64,000 bases of DNA from Candidatus Coproplasma stercoravium (GTDB lineage: Bacteria > Bacillota > Clostridia > Christensenellales > Borkfalkiaceae), in the NCBI GenBank assembly GCA_018713165.1, contig DVFR01000020.1, positions 24,012 through 88,011 on the forward strand, in the 5' to 3' direction. Of this stretch, positions 62,288-64,000 are shown piece after piece (the first letter of the stretch is position 1; every line of letters begins with the position of its first letter). A program made the translations under genes and the position numbers. Below the pieces are notes generated by a model. It had not been told where the DNA came from. It did no database searches and saw nothing but the letters and a program-made list of their open reading frames with translations.

Positions 62288-63892
62288 ATGAAAAAGAAAC
62301 CTACGGTGTACATCGCCGTAATCGTCGTATGGCTGTGCTGCGCCGCACTGCTCGGCTGGTCGCTTTCGCGCATTATAATCGGGCTGGACGGCTACGGTTC
62401 CGTGCGCACGGCGTTTATCATCGCACTGCTTTCGGTAAACACGCTCATTCTTGCGACGCTCTGGCTGGGCAGCATAAAGGACTTTATGTTTTCTGCCGCA
62501 TATGCCGTAACGCACAAGAAGCTGCAAAGAGAGTACGAAAAAGTAAAGAGCGCGCCCTCGCCCGAAAAACCGCCGAGATTTTTGCTGTTGTACTGCACCT
62601 GCAACGACTTTAACGCCGACGCGCTGAGCGCTTGCAGAAAACAGAGGTATTCCAACTTTAAAACGGTTATACTCGACGACAGCTCCGACGAGGAATACAA
62701 AAAGAGGATAGACGAATACGCCGCGCACGGCGGCGTGGAGGTCGTGCGCCGCGCAGAGCGCAAGGGCTACAAGGCGGGCAACCTGAACAACTACTTAAAG
62801 GGCAGGACGGACTACGACTACTTCGTGGTTTTAGACAGCGACGAGATTATCCCGCCCGACTATATCGAAAACATAATCAGATATTTCATGTACGACAAAA
62901 ACTGCGGAGCTGTTCAGGCGAGGCACGTGGCGCAGAGCGGCAAAAACGTATTCCAGCGACTCATGGGGCTGAGCGTGGGCAGCAACGGCGCCACCGTTCA
63001 GATTATAAAGAACTTTTACGGCGCGAATGCGCTTATCGGACACGGAATGACGGTAAGCCGCGCCTGCTACGAAAAGACGGGCGGATTCCCCCACGTGGTT
63101 GCCGAGGACATATCCTTTGCCGTAGAGATAAAAAACGCGGGAATGAACATAATTTACGCTCCCGACATTGTGTGCAGCGAGGAATTCCCCGTGAACTACG
63201 TTTCGCTCAAAAAGAGGCAGTGCAAGTGGACGCAGGGCAACCTCGAATATATGAAAAAGTACGGCAAAGACATAAACCGCTGCAAGATGAGCTGGTTCGA
63301 AAAGCTCGACATAAAGCTCTCGCATTACAGCCTGCCGATAGTGCCCGTGCTCAGCCTGGTACTCGCGCTGTGCACGTGCGCGCTCGGCTTTATAGGCTAT
63401 CCCGTTATAGGCTATTCGCTCGCGGTATATGCCATAATGATTGTATTTTTGTGCTCGCCGATGATTCCCGACCTGTTCGTGTATCATAAAGACAGAAATA
63501 TTCTGATGCTTTTGCCCTATTTCCTCTTGAACATCGCGACCTACGCATCGCTTGCGCCGATGATGATTCGCACGGTAATATGCGGCGTTTTCGGCAAAAA
63601 GGCGGTGTTCACCGTAACGCCCAAACAGTCTGAAAAATTTAACCTTAAAGAGATACTTAAATACTCGTGGGATTCGCTGCTGTTTGCCGTTGTAATAGGC
63701 GCCCTCTCGTACTTCGCGTGCGGAAGCATTCTGCCCGTGATATTCATAGTTGCAGGCTGCCTCGCCGCGCCCGCAATAATAGCGCTCTCAAACATAACGC
63801 TCAAAGAGAGCCGCGGCGTGTTTATAAGCGCGCGTCCGCTGCCCCTGAAACAGGGCCATCGGCGGCTCAACCGCGGCTGCAACTTCGTTTAA
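62288..63892 (+). CDS. Membrane GT2 glycosyltransferase (cellulose-synthase-like), 534 aa
   Basis: This is a processive-type family 2 glycosyltransferase that probably polymerises a surface polysaccharide. Two N-terminal helices (about 7-28, 40-62) precede the catalytic domain: KAGNLNNYL, D183-S-D185 (nucleotide-sugar and metal site), VAEDISFAVEIKNAG (base Asp) and KKRQCKWTQGN in place of the usual QxxRW. Four or more helices follow from about residue 350. AAGGAG precedes the ATG. It is divergent from the ECF sigma operon, so envelope-stress control is plausible. The Arg-to-Lys change in QxxRW may affect processivity. Confidence 0.88.
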   Translation: MKKKPTVYIAVIVVWLCCAALLGWSLSRIIIGLDGYGSVRTAFIIALLSVNTLILATLWLGSIKDFMFSAAYAVTHKKLQREYEKVKSAPSPEKPPRFLLLYCTCNDFNADALSACRKQRYSNFKTVILDDSSDEEYKKRIDEYAAHGGVEVVRRAERKGYKAGNLNNYLKGRTDYDYFVVLDSDEIIPPDYIENIIRYFMYDKNCGAVQARHVAQSGKNVFQRLMGLSVGSNGATVQIIKNFYGANALIGHGMTVSRACYEKTGGFPHVVAEDISFAVEIKNAGMNIIYAPDIVCSEEFPVNYVSLKKRQCKWTQGNLEYMKKYGKDINRCKMSWFEKLDIKLSHYSLPIVPVLSLVLALCTCALGFIGYPVIGYSLAVYAIMIVFLCSPMIPDLFVYHKDRNILMLLPYFLLNIATYASLAPMMIRTVICGVFGKKAVFTVTPKQSEKFNLKEILKYSWDSLLFAVVIGALSYFACGSILPVIFIVAGCLAAPAIIALSNITLKESRGVFISARPLPLKQGHRRLNRGCNFV

Positions 63893-63932
63893 CCCCGCAT
63901 ATATGCCGCATTCGTCGGCATATATGCCCCGA
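63893..63932. repeat. Paired CATATATG-core palindromes
   Basis: GCATATATGCCG (63897-63908) and its exact inverse CGGCATATATGC (63916-63927) form a hairpin made of two facing palindromes, just after the glycosyltransferase stop. Confidence 0.65.
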
Positions 63933-63978
63933 ATAACCTAAATCACTCCCGCTTTATTTTTGCGTATAACTCCCGGCG

Positions 63979-64000
63979 CGGGCGCACAAAAGTGCGCCCG
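63979..64000 (+). terminator. Hairpin at the window edge
   Basis: CGGGCGCAC-AAAA-GTGCGCCCG forms a perfect 9-bp stem. The sequence after it lies outside the window, so terminator function cannot be judged. Confidence 0.45.

Overview
This window comes from a bacterial chromosome of about 50% G+C, most likely an anaerobic gut member of the Firmicutes (class Clostridia). Support for this is the operon order plsX-rnc-smc-ftsY, the prmA-rsmE-mtaB cluster, a fused ispDF gene, an RqcP-type S4 protein, a ferredoxin-rich [FeFe]-hydrogenase, rubrerythrin, strong AGGAGG ribosome sites and TTGACA/TATAAT promoters. A more exact placement (for example an uncultured Christensenellales-like lineage) is only a guess. 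There is no rRNA, CRISPR array, transposase or complete prophage. One tRNA gene, tRNA-Leu(UAG), is present.

Layout. 0-1 kb: a small phage-like regulatory switch (XRE repressor, divergent small protein, two palindromic operators). 1-4 kb: secreted SGNH esterase and aldose epimerase. 4-7.6 kb: translation-fidelity operon prmA-rsmE-mtaB-HIT. 7.7-10.5 kb: redox genes (TrxB-like flavoprotein, [FeFe]-hydrogenase). 10.6-11.25 kb: a 636-bp non-coding element with terminal inverted repeats. 11-15 kb: membrane and regulatory proteins and an M18 aminopeptidase. 15-18 kb: a TrpXYZ-type ABC transporter. 18-23.6 kb: an unusual surface operon of SGNH lipoprotein, triple-repeat lipoprotein and membrane-embedded alpha/beta hydrolase. 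23.7-26 kb: malic enzyme and a divergent LysR gene sharing a symmetric promoter. 26-28.4 kb: pyrophosphatase, tRNA-Leu and a small AT-rich acquired island. 28.4-30.4 kb: a cobalamin-riboswitch operon. 30.5-35.5 kb: DUF368 translocase, RtcB and a WYL regulator. 35.7-43.5 kb: rpoC and rpoB, the latter with a very acidic C-terminal tail. 44-50.4 kb: rqcP, ispDF, radA, MATE exporter and rubrerythrin with a frameshifted small gene. 50.9-60.5 kb: acetyltransferase, ftsY, smc, rnc, plsX, asnS. 60.7-63.9 kb: an ECF sigma/anti-sigma pair and a divergent membrane glycosyltransferase.

The most notable non-gene content is an interspersed repeat family whose hairpins keep their pairing while their sequence changes. 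Copies lie directly upstream of ftsY, smc and plsX, one is interrupted by another repeat, and short deletion derivatives exist. At least three other families are present: CATATATG-core palindromes, a CCTCCCTT/GTCACGC-type element, and the TIR-bounded element. Three genes (XRE, WYL, MATE) have a -10 box exactly 6 nt before the start codon and no Shine-Dalgarno sequence, which predicts leaderless mRNAs.
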